A DNA stretch of 64,000 nt, from positions 1,178,001-1,242,000 of the forward strand of contig NZ_CP094970.1 in the NCBI RefSeq assembly GCF_025790165.1. Reading direction: 5' to 3'. The notes below the pieces were generated by a model. It was not told the origin of the DNA and searched no databases. It saw only the letters and a list, made by a program, of their open reading frames with translations. The position numbers were made by a program, and so were the translations under genes. How positions within the stretch are numbered: position 1 is the first letter of the stretch; each line of letters starts with the position of its first letter. This DNA is from Solicola gregarius (GTDB taxonomy: Bacteria > Actinomycetota > Actinomycetes > Propionibacteriales > Nocardioidaceae). Below, piece after piece: positions 1 to 7,477 of this stretch.

Positions 1-675
1 GAGGAAGCTGAGCACGCCTTCGACCAGAATCCCGACCGACAGGGCGTACGTGCCCTGCACCGCGATCGTGCCGGAGACGTTGCGCAGGATGTGCCGTAGC
101 AGGATGCGGTACGTCGGTACGCCGCTGATCACTGCGGCGGTCACGAAGTAACGTTGGGCGACCGACCTCGCCGACGCGCTCACCATCCGGGTCATCAACG
201 GCACGGTCACGAGCACGATGCTGGCCATCGCCGCCGGTCGCCCGGGACCGAGCATCGCGGCGACGAGGATGGCCAGCACGATCGTCGGGAACGAGTACAG
301 CACGTCGACGAGTCGCATCAGCGCCTCGTTCGTACGCCCGCCGTGGTAGCCGGCGAGGATGCCCATCGCCGTGCTGACGACGGCCGTGACCACTACTGCG
401 ATCGACGACAGCAGCAAGGTCGTACCGATGCCCTCGAGCAGGCGCGGGAGCAGCGACCGGCCGAGGCTGTCGGTGCCCAGCGGGTATCCCGACCCCGGTG
501 GCGTGAGCCGCGGCCCGACGGTCTCGGTCGGATCGCCGCCGAGGCCGAACCAGCGCGCCGCGACGGTCGCCACGATCAACACGACCAGCACCACGACGGA
601 TGCCCGCGACAGCCAGTCGAGCGAGCCGATCAGCCGTCGCCGCGGACGTACGGACGCCTGCGTGGCACTGCTCAT
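1..675 (-). CDS. ABC transporter permease, DppC/OppC family (partial, runs off window)
   Basis: Membrane permease of a binding-protein-dependent ABC importer of the peptide/nickel type. Reading leftwards from ATG at 673-675, the frame stays open to base 1, so the C-terminus lies outside the window; about 225 residues are visible. After a basic N-terminus there is a membrane span (about residues 22-42). Then comes a soluble stretch containing YPLGTDSLGRSLL, typical of DppC proteins, followed by more hydrophobic segments. The start overlaps the stop of the DppB-like gene (ATGA, 672-675), so translation of the two is probably coupled. The substrate cannot be told from the sequence; di/oligopeptides or nickel are the usual family choices. 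Confidence 0.88.
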   Translation of the reverse strand, partial: MSSATQASVRPRRRLIGSLDWLSRASVVVLVVLIVATVAARWFGLGGDPTETVGPRLTPPGSGYPLGTDSLGRSLLPRLLEGIGTTLLLSSIAVVVTAVVSTAMGILAGYHGGRTNEALMRLVDVLYSFPTIVLAILVAAMLGPGRPAAMASIVLVTVPLMTRMVSASARSVAQRYFVTAAVISGVPTYRILLRHILRNVSGTIAVQGTYALSVGILVEGVLSFL

Positions 676-1637
676 GAGCGACCGCCCTTCGTCGCGCTCA
701 CCCGTGGATCGATCAGCCCCGACAGCAGGTCGACCAGCAGACTGGTCGCCACGAAGACGACCGTCGCGACGAGTACGCCCGCTTGGATGACGGCGTAGTC
801 ACGCCGGTCGAGCGCCGCGACGAGGTACGACCCGAGTCCCGGGATGTCGAAGACGGCCTCGATGACGATCGCGCCACCGAGCAGGTACGCCGTGATCGTC
901 GCGGTCAGGGTGAGCACCGGGATCGCCGCGTTGCGCAACACGTGGTGGCGCAGGATGAACGCCTTGGACTCCCCACGCGCGACCGCCGCGCCGATGTGCG
1001 GCTCGACGAGTACGCCGAGCACCGCATCGCGCGTCGTACGCGCGGTCGCGGCGATACAGAAGACCGCGAGCACGCCGGCCGGCAGGATCAACGACCGGAC
1101 CGACGCGCCGACGCCGTCGCTGATCGGTGTGAAGTCGCCGATCGTGAGCCCGAGGGAGTAGCGCGAGAACAGGAACACGACCAGGCTGCCGAGGACGAAC
1201 TCCGGCAGGCTGATGCCGATCCCGCTGACCAACCTGCCGACTGCCCCGCCGCCGCTGCCGCCGCGCGTCGCCGAGTAGACGCCGAGCGGCAGCCCGATCG
1301 CGATCGTCAGGACCAACGCCATGACCGCGAGCGAGATCGTCACCGGCAGGCGGAGCCCGAACTCCTCCGAGACGGGCAGCTGGCTGACCAGGGACGTGCC
1401 GAGGTTGCCTTGCACCGCCTCGAACAGCCAACGCACGTACTGCTCGATGATCGAGCTGTCGAGGCCGTACTCGGACGCGAACTCCGCCTTCTCCGCCGGC
1501 GACGACAGCGGCCCCAGGACGATATCGGCGTAACTGCCGGGCATCTGGCGTACGGCGAGGAACACCAGGGCCGAGACGCCGAGCATCGTGAGCACGGCGT
1601 TCAGCGAACGCATGACCAGCCAGCGAGTCGTCTGCAC
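672..1637 (-). CDS. ABC transporter permease, DppB/OppB family
   Basis: First permease subunit of the same peptide-type importer. The 321-residue reading starts at GTG 1635-1637, five bases after the stop of the binding-protein gene; ATG at 1613 is the alternative. An N-terminal span (RSLNAVLTMLGVSALVFLAV) is followed by the periplasmic-type segment MPGSYADIVLGPLSSPAEKA. The LPAGVLAVFCIAATARTTRD region and the C-terminal IEAVFDIPGLGSYLVAALDR motif are typical of DppB. Length and motif order match the family. It lies between the binding protein and DppC in one transcription unit. The ATP-binding subunits are not visible and would be expected left of the window. Confidence 0.9.
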   Translation of the reverse strand: MQTTRWLVMRSLNAVLTMLGVSALVFLAVRQMPGSYADIVLGPLSSPAEKAEFASEYGLDSSIIEQYVRWLFEAVQGNLGTSLVSQLPVSEEFGLRLPVTISLAVMALVLTIAIGLPLGVYSATRGGSGGGAVGRLVSGIGISLPEFVLGSLVVFLFSRYSLGLTIGDFTPISDGVGASVRSLILPAGVLAVFCIAATARTTRDAVLGVLVEPHIGAAVARGESKAFILRHHVLRNAAIPVLTLTATITAYLLGGAIVIEAVFDIPGLGSYLVAALDRRDYAVIQAGVLVATVVFVATSLLVDLLSGLIDPRVSATKGGRS

Positions 1638-1642
1638 GGCCG

Positions 1643-3268
1643 CTACTCCCCCGCCGGTACGCGCCAGTCGACGATGTTGCGCAGGACGTTGCCGTACCCC
1701 TCGTTGCTGTACAGCGTCGGGCTCAGCGTGTCGGTCCGGTAGCCGAGCACGGACGGGCGCGTCACGAGCGGCACGATCTCGGAGTTCTGGTCGACCCGAG
1801 CACACAGGTCGGTGATCGTGGCGGCGCGCTCCTTACCCGCTGCCGTCGAGCCGGCCTTCTCGATCAGCGAGTTCAGCTTCGGATCGGCCCCCATGAACCC
1901 TGCGTGTGCGGGTACGACCTCGGGGTTCCACCACTTGGAGACCATCGACGCGTCGCCGTACCCGGCGAACCAGTAGAGCGCCAGGTCGAAGTCGGCCGGC
2001 TGCTTGGCGAAGGCGCGCGAGTCGTACGTGCCGTCGTCGACCTTGTCGATGGTCACGGTGACGCCCACCGCCTCGAGCTGCTGCTGGATTACCTGGGCGA
2101 GCTGACCGAGCGCCGGCTCCGACGAGTAGATCATCAGGTTGAGGTCGTCGACGCCGGCGTCCTCGAGCACCTTCTCGGTGTCATCGGCCGACGCGGTCTC
2201 CGACGGCAGGTCCTCGACCTTGCAGGCATCGGGGAGTGTGGTCGGGCTGACGCCGGTCGGCAGCGCATGGCCGGCGAGTGCGACGTCGGCGAGCTCCTGG
2301 CGGTCGAGTGCTGTGTTGAGCGCGAACCGTACGTCCGGGTTCGCGAGCGCCGAGCCCTTCTGCTGGGAGTTCACGAACAGCGTGTAGAAGTCGGTGTTCT
2401 GCTGGTTGACGGCCCGCGCGTTGTTCGTACCCGTGAGGAGGTCGAGCGAGTCGACGTTGTTGAAGAACGCGAAGTCGGCGCTGCCGTCGCGGATCGCGGC
2501 CAGCCTGGTCGACTCCTGTCCGACGATCTCGACGTCGAGCGAGTCGATCTTGAGGTTGTCGGCGTCCCAGTAGTGCTCGTTGCGGGCGAAGGACCACGAC
2601 ACGTCCTGGCGGTGGTTCTCGACCACGAACGGCCCGGTGCCCACCATCTCCTTGGCGGGGTCGATGCTGCCCGCCTTGATCTCCTTCATCGGGAGGATCG
2701 CGGCCGGGGTGTTCGCGAGCGTTGCGAGGAAGGCCGTCTGCGGACGCTTCAGGCTGACGGTGACCTCGTTGTCGCCGGTCGCCTTGACCGACTTGACGCT
2801 GTCGAGCTGGATGGCCCAGACGCCCTGACCCGAGATGAGTCGCTCCAGGCTGTCGACGACGTCGTCGGCGGTCATCGGCCGGCCGTTGGAGAACTTCACG
2901 CCGTCGCGCAGCGTGAAGACGTACGTGGTGGGATTGGGCGTCTCCCACTTCGTGGCGAGGCCGGGATCGAACTCGAAGTCGGGGCCGATCTCCACCAGCG
3001 TGTCGTACGTCAGGGACATCAGCGACCACGACCGAGCCGTGGTGGCGGTCTGCGGGTCGAGCCCGCCGGCCTCGACCGAGTCGTAGTCGAGCTGGATGCT
3101 CACGTCTCCGGCGCCGGTGGCCGAGTCGTCGGCAACGGCGAGGTAGCCGTCGGCCTCCTCGCGCGTTGCGTCGTCGCTGCTCGCTCCCCCGCCACAGGCG
3201 GCGAGCGACAGGCACGCGGCGACCGTCATGGCCACGATCCCCGCAATACGTCGTTGGGTTCGGTTCAT
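1643..3268 (-). CDS. ABC transporter substrate-binding lipoprotein, family 5 (DppA/OppA-like)
   Basis: Extracytoplasmic solute-binding protein feeding the DppBC-like permeases. The 541-residue product begins MNRTQRRIAG, followed by a lipoprotein signal with lipobox LAACGGG near residue 24, so it should be membrane-anchored by a lipidated cysteine. The family 5 signature is visible in TKWETPNPTTYVFTLRDGVK and FSNGRPMTADDVVDSLERL. The chosen ATG (3266-3268) places the signal peptide at the N-terminus; the frame continues upstream without adding recognisable protein. It is the first gene of the operon and is divergent from the MOSC fusion. A perfect dyad 37 bases upstream of its start is a candidate operator. 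Ligand unknown. Confidence 0.9.
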   Translation of the reverse strand: MNRTQRRIAGIVAMTVAACLSLAACGGGASSDDATREEADGYLAVADDSATGAGDVSIQLDYDSVEAGGLDPQTATTARSWSLMSLTYDTLVEIGPDFEFDPGLATKWETPNPTTYVFTLRDGVKFSNGRPMTADDVVDSLERLISGQGVWAIQLDSVKSVKATGDNEVTVSLKRPQTAFLATLANTPAAILPMKEIKAGSIDPAKEMVGTGPFVVENHRQDVSWSFARNEHYWDADNLKIDSLDVEIVGQESTRLAAIRDGSADFAFFNNVDSLDLLTGTNNARAVNQQNTDFYTLFVNSQQKGSALANPDVRFALNTALDRQELADVALAGHALPTGVSPTTLPDACKVEDLPSETASADDTEKVLEDAGVDDLNLMIYSSEPALGQLAQVIQQQLEAVGVTVTIDKVDDGTYDSRAFAKQPADFDLALYWFAGYGDASMVSKWWNPEVVPAHAGFMGADPKLNSLIEKAGSTAAGKERAATITDLCARVDQNSEIVPLVTRPSVLGYRTDTLSPTLYSNEGYGNVLRNIVDWRVPAGE

Positions 3269-3304
3269 GGGTGGGCCCTTCGATAAGTCCCCGGATCGAC
3301 ACCG

Positions 3305-3324
3305 ATGCCGGACCGTTCCGGCAT
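3305..3324. promoter_or_regulatory. inverted repeat, copy 1 of the dpp/MOSC intergenic dyad
   Basis: Perfect dyad with arms ATGCCGGA/TCCGGCAT around a CCGT centre, between the binding-protein start (3268) and the divergent MOSC gene. A second dyad with the same 16-base core GCCGGACCGTTCCGGC lies at 3442-3463. The outer bases differ between copies but stay paired. This is probably the site of a shared dimeric regulator; which regulator is unknown. Confidence 0.6.
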
Positions 3325-3441
3325 GGCGGCAAACGTAGCGGGTGATCCAGGCCACGTCAACGGCGTCGCGAAAACTCGCGTGGCCTGAGATCATGGGGCC
3401 GCAGCGTTGACGCCCGCAGCATCGACCGGCTACCTTCCTGG

Positions 3442-3463
3442 GACGCCGGACCGTTCCGGCGTC
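3442..3463. promoter_or_regulatory. inverted repeat, copy 2 of the dpp/MOSC intergenic dyad
   Basis: Perfect dyad with nine-base arms GACGCCGGA/TCCGGCGTC around CCGT, ending 10 bases before the MOSC gene start and overlapping the bases just before its ribosome binding site. It shares a 16-base core with 3307-3322. Its position would let a bound protein block transcription or initiation of the MOSC gene. The alternative is an RNA hairpin, but the two loops would then read differently on the two divergent transcripts, which favours a DNA operator. Confidence 0.6.
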
Positions 3464-3473
3464 GGGAGGTGTC

Positions 3474-5255
3474 GTGTCGAGGCTCGAACGCATCGTGCGT
3501 TATCCGGTCAAGGGGCTACGCGGTCAGCCGCTCGACGGTGCGCGCCTCGAGGACGCCCGCGGTCTCGCGTACGACCGCGCGCTCGCGATCGAGACGGGCA
3601 GCGCGCCCGAGGCCGACGGGTGGGCGGCGCGCGAGACGTTCTACCACCTGGCCCGCGACACGCAGCTCATCCGGTACGCGGCGCGGGTCGACGAGACGGC
3701 GGACGGCCCCACCGCGGTGCTCGAGCCGCCGGATGCGGAGCCGATCTCGGTACGCCTCGCCGAGTCGTACCGAGAAGGCGACCTCGCCGCCGCGAGCGCC
3801 CGGGTCGCGGAGATGCTGCCGGGCGGCCGGCTTCGACCGCCGCGGCTCACCATGCCCGGCGTCGCACTGTGGGACTGGCCCCACGCCACGCTTTCACTGA
3901 TCAACCTCGACACGATCGACGAGCTGTCCGAGCGGGCCGGGCGCGATCTCGACCCGAGGCGTTTCCGCGCCAACCTGTACGTGTCGGGGCTCGGCGCATG
4001 GGCCGAGCTCGGCCTGGTCGGACGGCGGATCCGCATCGGAGACGTGCTGCTCGAGGTCATCCAACCCACCGACCGCTGTCGCGCAACGACCGTCGACCCG
4101 CGTACGGGCGACACCGAGCTGAACCTTCCGGCGCTGCTCGCCGGCCGCCTCGGGCACATGTTCTGCGGCGTATACGTACGCGTCGTCGGTGCCGGCCGGG
4201 TCGAGGTCGGCTCGCCGGTCTCGGTCGAGTCGACCACGGGCGTACGACCCGCTGCCGCGGAGCGGCGCTGGCCGCGGCGGGCGTACGTCGCGGCGACGGT
4301 GCGCGAGAGCGACGAGGTGACGAGCTTCTGGCTGCGTGATCCCCTCGGGTTCGCCGCAGACGCCCTGCCCGGCCAGCACCTGCGCATCCATCCGGAGGGC
4401 GACCCGAGCTCACCGCTGTGGCGGTGCTACACGATCTCGGCGGTCGAGGGCGACGCGTACCGCATCAGCGTCAAGCGCGACGGCGCCGTCTCGTCGCTGC
4501 TGCACGACGGCGTGGCCGAGGACGAGACGCTGATCGTCTCGGGCCCGTTCGGCGAGGTCACGCTCGACGACGACTCTCTACCGGTGCTGCTCGTCAGCGC
4601 AGGCATCGGGTTGACGCCGACGGTCGCGATGCTGCGCTCCCTCGGCGCGAGCGAGCGCGAGGTGCGGGTCGTGCATGTCGATCGCGGCGAGCCACCGGCC
4701 GGGTTGTGGCGTGAGGTCGAGTCGGCACTCGACCGGCTACCCCGAGGTTCGGCCGTCCGCTATGACACGACGGTCGGGCGTCCCGGGCCCGATGCGATCG
4801 CGGGCGTGGTCCGCGAGTTCTCGGCCGAGCCGCTGGCGTACGTCTGCGGGCCGGCCGGGTTCTACGACGACGTACGAGACGCGCTGCTCGGCGCCGGCCT
4901 GGATGCGGCGTCCATCCGGCACGAGGTCTTCTTCTCGCCGTCGACGGCGGAGCGTACCGAGCCGAAGCCGCCCCCTCGGCCCGGGCCGTTCTCGGTGCGG
5001 TTCGCCGCCTCCGACGACGCGGACTCCTACGGCAGCTGGGATGCGGAGCGCGGCAGCCTGCTCGACGTCGGCGAGTCGCTCGGCCTGCCGATGCCCTCCG
5101 GTTGCCGGGCCGGCGTGTGTGGCAGCTGCGCGCTGCGCGTACCCGAGGGATCGACGGCGTACGTGACCGATCCGAGCGTGCCGGCGCCGGACGGCACCGT
5201 GCTGCTGTGCTCGGCCGTCCCGACCAGCGACGTCACCATCGACCTTGCACGGTGA
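3474..5255 (+). CDS. MOSC domain / FAD-NAD(P) reductase / 2Fe-2S ferredoxin fusion protein
   Basis: Three-part redox protein of 593 residues. Residues 1-250 are a MOSC N-terminal barrel plus MOSC domain, with the expected molybdenum-cofactor cysteine at C202 in DRCRATTVDP. Residues 265-480 are a ferredoxin-NADP-reductase-like module: flavin motif RCYTIS at 317-322, NAD-site VLLVSAGIGLTP near 371-382, and YVCGPAGFY. Residues 505-593 are a plant-type 2Fe-2S ferredoxin with C544, C549, C552 and C579. The layout implies NAD(P)H to flavin to iron-sulfur to Moco electron flow for reducing an N-oxygenated or sulfur compound; the substrate is inferred, not seen. GTG at 3474 has a GGGAGGT ribosome site five bases upstream. 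Its stop codon lies inside the 96-bp palindrome. Confidence 0.9.
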   Translation: MSRLERIVRYPVKGLRGQPLDGARLEDARGLAYDRALAIETGSAPEADGWAARETFYHLARDTQLIRYAARVDETADGPTAVLEPPDAEPISVRLAESYREGDLAAASARVAEMLPGGRLRPPRLTMPGVALWDWPHATLSLINLDTIDELSERAGRDLDPRRFRANLYVSGLGAWAELGLVGRRIRIGDVLLEVIQPTDRCRATTVDPRTGDTELNLPALLAGRLGHMFCGVYVRVVGAGRVEVGSPVSVESTTGVRPAAAERRWPRRAYVAATVRESDEVTSFWLRDPLGFAADALPGQHLRIHPEGDPSSPLWRCYTISAVEGDAYRISVKRDGAVSSLLHDGVAEDETLIVSGPFGEVTLDDDSLPVLLVSAGIGLTPTVAMLRSLGASEREVRVVHVDRGEPPAGLWREVESALDRLPRGSAVRYDTTVGRPGPDAIAGVVREFSAEPLAYVCGPAGFYDDVRDALLGAGLDAASIRHEVFFSPSTAERTEPKPPPRPGPFSVRFAASDDADSYGSWDAERGSLLDVGESLGLPMPSGCRAGVCGSCALRVPEGSTAYVTDPSVPAPDGTVLLCSAVPTSDVTIDLAR

Positions 5256-5346
5256 GGAGAGGATTCTGGCCCTGTGACGAGAGATTACGTGCCCTCAGCT
5301 GAGGGCACGTAATCTCTCGTCACAGGGCCAGAATCCTCTCCTCACC
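5251..5346. terminator. perfect 96-bp palindrome between convergent genes
   Basis: Bases 5251-5298 are the exact reverse complement of 5299-5346: 48-base arms with no spacer. The palindrome starts inside the last codons of the MOSC gene and ends five bases before the rpfB stop, so it fills the convergent junction completely. It has no U-tract. A bidirectional intrinsic terminator is the simplest role. Perfect symmetry of this length is exceptional. Confidence 0.85.
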
Positions 5347-5350
5347 GTTG

Positions 5351-6478
5351 TTACATGGGGAGGCCGAGCTCCGCCGCGCAGGCCGGCCAGGAGCCGTACG
5401 TACCGCCGTTGGCGTCCCGGAGCTTGGTCGCGACCGCGATCTGCTCCTCGCGGCTGTGCTCGTAGGGGTAGCCGGTGCCGCCGTACGCCTGCCACGTCGA
5501 CAGGTTGAACTGCAGGCCGCCGTAGTAGCCGTTGCCGGTGTTCGCGGCCCAGTTGCCGCCCGACTCGCACTCGGCGAGCTGGTCCCATACGCCGTACGGC
5601 GTATCGCCGCCGGAGTCACCGTCGTCGGTGTCGGGCTCGGGTCGCTCCTTGGTGCCGTGCACCTCGATCTGAGTGACCGGCTTGTCGGTGACGTCGCTGT
5701 CGAGGCGGATCCGGTCGCGCAGCTCTCCGTCGGCGAAGATCAGCCGGTACGTCACCTTCCGGGCGCCGGTCTGGCCCTCGCGGACGACGTCCTCCTCGTC
5801 CTCGAACATCGAGTCGTCCTTGCGGACCTTCGTGTCGTAGTCGATGTCGGCGGTGACGGTGCGCTTCTTGATCGCGATCCTGGTGACGACGACCCGGTCG
5901 CCGTCGTCGAGCGCCTTGCGAGCGGCGGGCTTGACCTCGTCGTGCTTGCCGAGCTTGACGTTGGCCTCGTCGAGTACGTCGGCCACCGTGCTCTCGGTGG
6001 TGTCGAGCCGCCGGGTCTTGCCGTCGGCGACCAACCGGATCGTCTTGGGGTGCTCGATCTCGAGGTCCAGGCCCTCACGCGGGATCGTCGAGCTACGGCT
6101 CGCCCCGGTCAGCTCGGCGCCCTTGGCGCGGATGCCGAGGTTCTCCAGGGCATCGGAGACGGTGGTCGCCGTGACCCAATACTCGCTCTCCTTGCCGTCG
6201 ACCTCGACGCTGAGCAGTCGGCCGTACTTGACCGAGATCTCTGCGCCGTCGTCGATCTGAGTGTCTTCGCTCGGCGCGACGACGTCATGCGAGGCGAGGT
6301 CGATGTCTTCGGACTCGAGGACGTCGCCGACGGTGTCGCCGAAGGTGCGTACCTTCTTGTCCTCTCCGTCAACCGACAGCGTGACCGTCTTGTTGAACGC
6401 GATGAACGCGACGGTGCCACCGACAAGAGCGAAGACGACTGCGACATTGACGCCGATGATGATCAGACGCTTACGCAC
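5351..6478 (-). CDS. rpfB: resuscitation-promoting factor RpfB
   Basis: Secreted or membrane-anchored muralytic protein (375 residues) that cleaves peptidoglycan and helps dormant cells resume growth. An N-terminal membrane anchor (about 5-28) is followed by three DUF348 repeats (about 33-70, 90-122, 145-180), a G5 domain (about 200-275), an acidic linker, and the C-terminal Rpf transglycosylase-like domain (about 295-375). The predicted catalytic glutamate is E305 in AECESGGNW, and C304 with C367 match the family disulfide. The start GTG at 6478 begins exactly at the basic flank of the anchor. Domain order and length match mycobacterial RpfB. It converges on the MOSC fusion across the 96-bp palindrome. 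I did not find a ydaO-type riboswitch upstream. Confidence 0.93.
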   Translation of the reverse strand: MRKRLIIIGVNVAVVFALVGGTVAFIAFNKTVTLSVDGEDKKVRTFGDTVGDVLESEDIDLASHDVVAPSEDTQIDDGAEISVKYGRLLSVEVDGKESEYWVTATTVSDALENLGIRAKGAELTGASRSSTIPREGLDLEIEHPKTIRLVADGKTRRLDTTESTVADVLDEANVKLGKHDEVKPAARKALDDGDRVVVTRIAIKKRTVTADIDYDTKVRKDDSMFEDEEDVVREGQTGARKVTYRLIFADGELRDRIRLDSDVTDKPVTQIEVHGTKERPEPDTDDGDSGGDTPYGVWDQLAECESGGNWAANTGNGYYGGLQFNLSTWQAYGGTGYPYEHSREEQIAVATKLRDANGGTYGSWPACAAELGLPM

Positions 6479-6625
6479 TGTTCTCCAGGGGTCGAACTTC
6501 CCGAGAGCCCCCGGCTCCCAGCCAACAAGTCCCCGACGATAACGAAGTGGTCACGCGAACGCCAATCCGGGCGGCGTGTTGTGGAACACTCATCCGGCTC
6601 ATTCGCCACATCCGTCACAGGCGGC

Positions 6626-7477
6626 TCAGGATCCCCAGGTGCCGCCGTACGCCGCCTCGGTGTTCGCGTCGGTCGCCCGGCAGAGCTCCTCGAGCTCACA
6701 GTCGAGCGCGTCGGCCATCATCCGTAGGGTGTGCGGTAGCAGGTACGACGCGTTCGGCTTGCCGCGGTGCGGAGCAGGCGTGAGGAACGGCGCGTCGGTC
6801 TCGACCAGGATGCGGTCCATCGGCGTGACGTGGAGCGCGTCGCGTACGTTCGGGGCGTTCTTGAACGTCACGACTCCCGAGAACGACAGCCAGCAGCCAC
6901 GATCGAGGTACGCGCGGGCGAACTCGGCGTCTCCGGAGAAGCAGTGCATGACCGTACGCTCGGGCGTACCCACCTCGTCGAGTACGTCGAGCACGTCGCC
7001 GTGCGCGTCGCGGTCGTGGATGACGAGCGTCTTGTCGAGCCGCTTGGCCATGTCGATATGCGCCCGGAAAGACTCATGCTGCGCCGCCCGCCCCTGCTCA
7101 CCGGTGCGGTAGTAGTCGAGCCCCGTCTCACCGATCGCGCGGATGCGCTCGTGCGACGTCGCGATCGTCTCGATCTCGTGGAGGGCCTCGTCGAGCTTGC
7201 CGGTCTCGACCAGGTGCGGCGTCTCGTTCGGGTGCAGGGAGACCCCGCCGATCAGCTGGTCGTACTCGTCGAGGATCTCGCGTGTCCACCGGGCGCTGTG
7301 CAGATCGCAGCCGATCTGCACGACGCGCGAGACGCCGACGGCGGCGGCCGCCTCGAGCGCGGCGGCCGCCGGCAGGCTCTCGGCCTCGCCGCCGTCGATG
7401 TCGAGATGACAGTGGTTGTCGACGACCGGGGACGGAAGCGGCTCCGGCGCGGCCGGCCGCTTGTGTGCGTCGGCCAT
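6626..7477 (-). CDS. TatD family metal-dependent hydrolase (DNase)
   Basis: TIM-barrel amidohydrolase-superfamily nuclease of 283 residues. Metal ligands are visible as H22 and H24 in VDNHCHLD, the conserved glutamate in AIGETGLDYYR, H in VIHDRDAHGD and VMHCFSGD, and the aspartate in LVETDAPFLTP. TatD enzymes act as 3'-5' DNA exonucleases or AP endonucleases; the exact substrate here is unknown. Its ATG (7475-7477) shares one base with the TGA stop of metG (TGATG), so it is translated as the second gene of a metG-tatD unit, a common actinobacterial pairing upstream of rpfB. The start choice drops an in-frame extension that only shadows metG. Confidence 0.92.
   Translation of the reverse strand: MADAHKRPAAPEPLPSPVVDNHCHLDIDGGEAESLPAAAALEAAAAVGVSRVVQIGCDLHSARWTREILDEYDQLIGGVSLHPNETPHLVETGKLDEALHEIETIATSHERIRAIGETGLDYYRTGEQGRAAQHESFRAHIDMAKRLDKTLVIHDRDAHGDVLDVLDEVGTPERTVMHCFSGDAEFARAYLDRGCWLSFSGVVTFKNAPNVRDALHVTPMDRILVETDAPFLTPAPHRGKPNASYLLPHTLRMMADALDCELEELCRATDANTEAAYGGTWGS

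Noticed and set aside
672-1805. 377-residue start for the DppB-like permease
   Set aside because: The first 56 residues overlap the binding-protein gene and look non-coding; GTG 1637 sits right after that gene's stop.
6479-6625. Possible ydaO (c-di-AMP) riboswitch upstream of rpfB
   Set aside because: The leader is shorter than the element normally needs and I could not find its conserved blocks.
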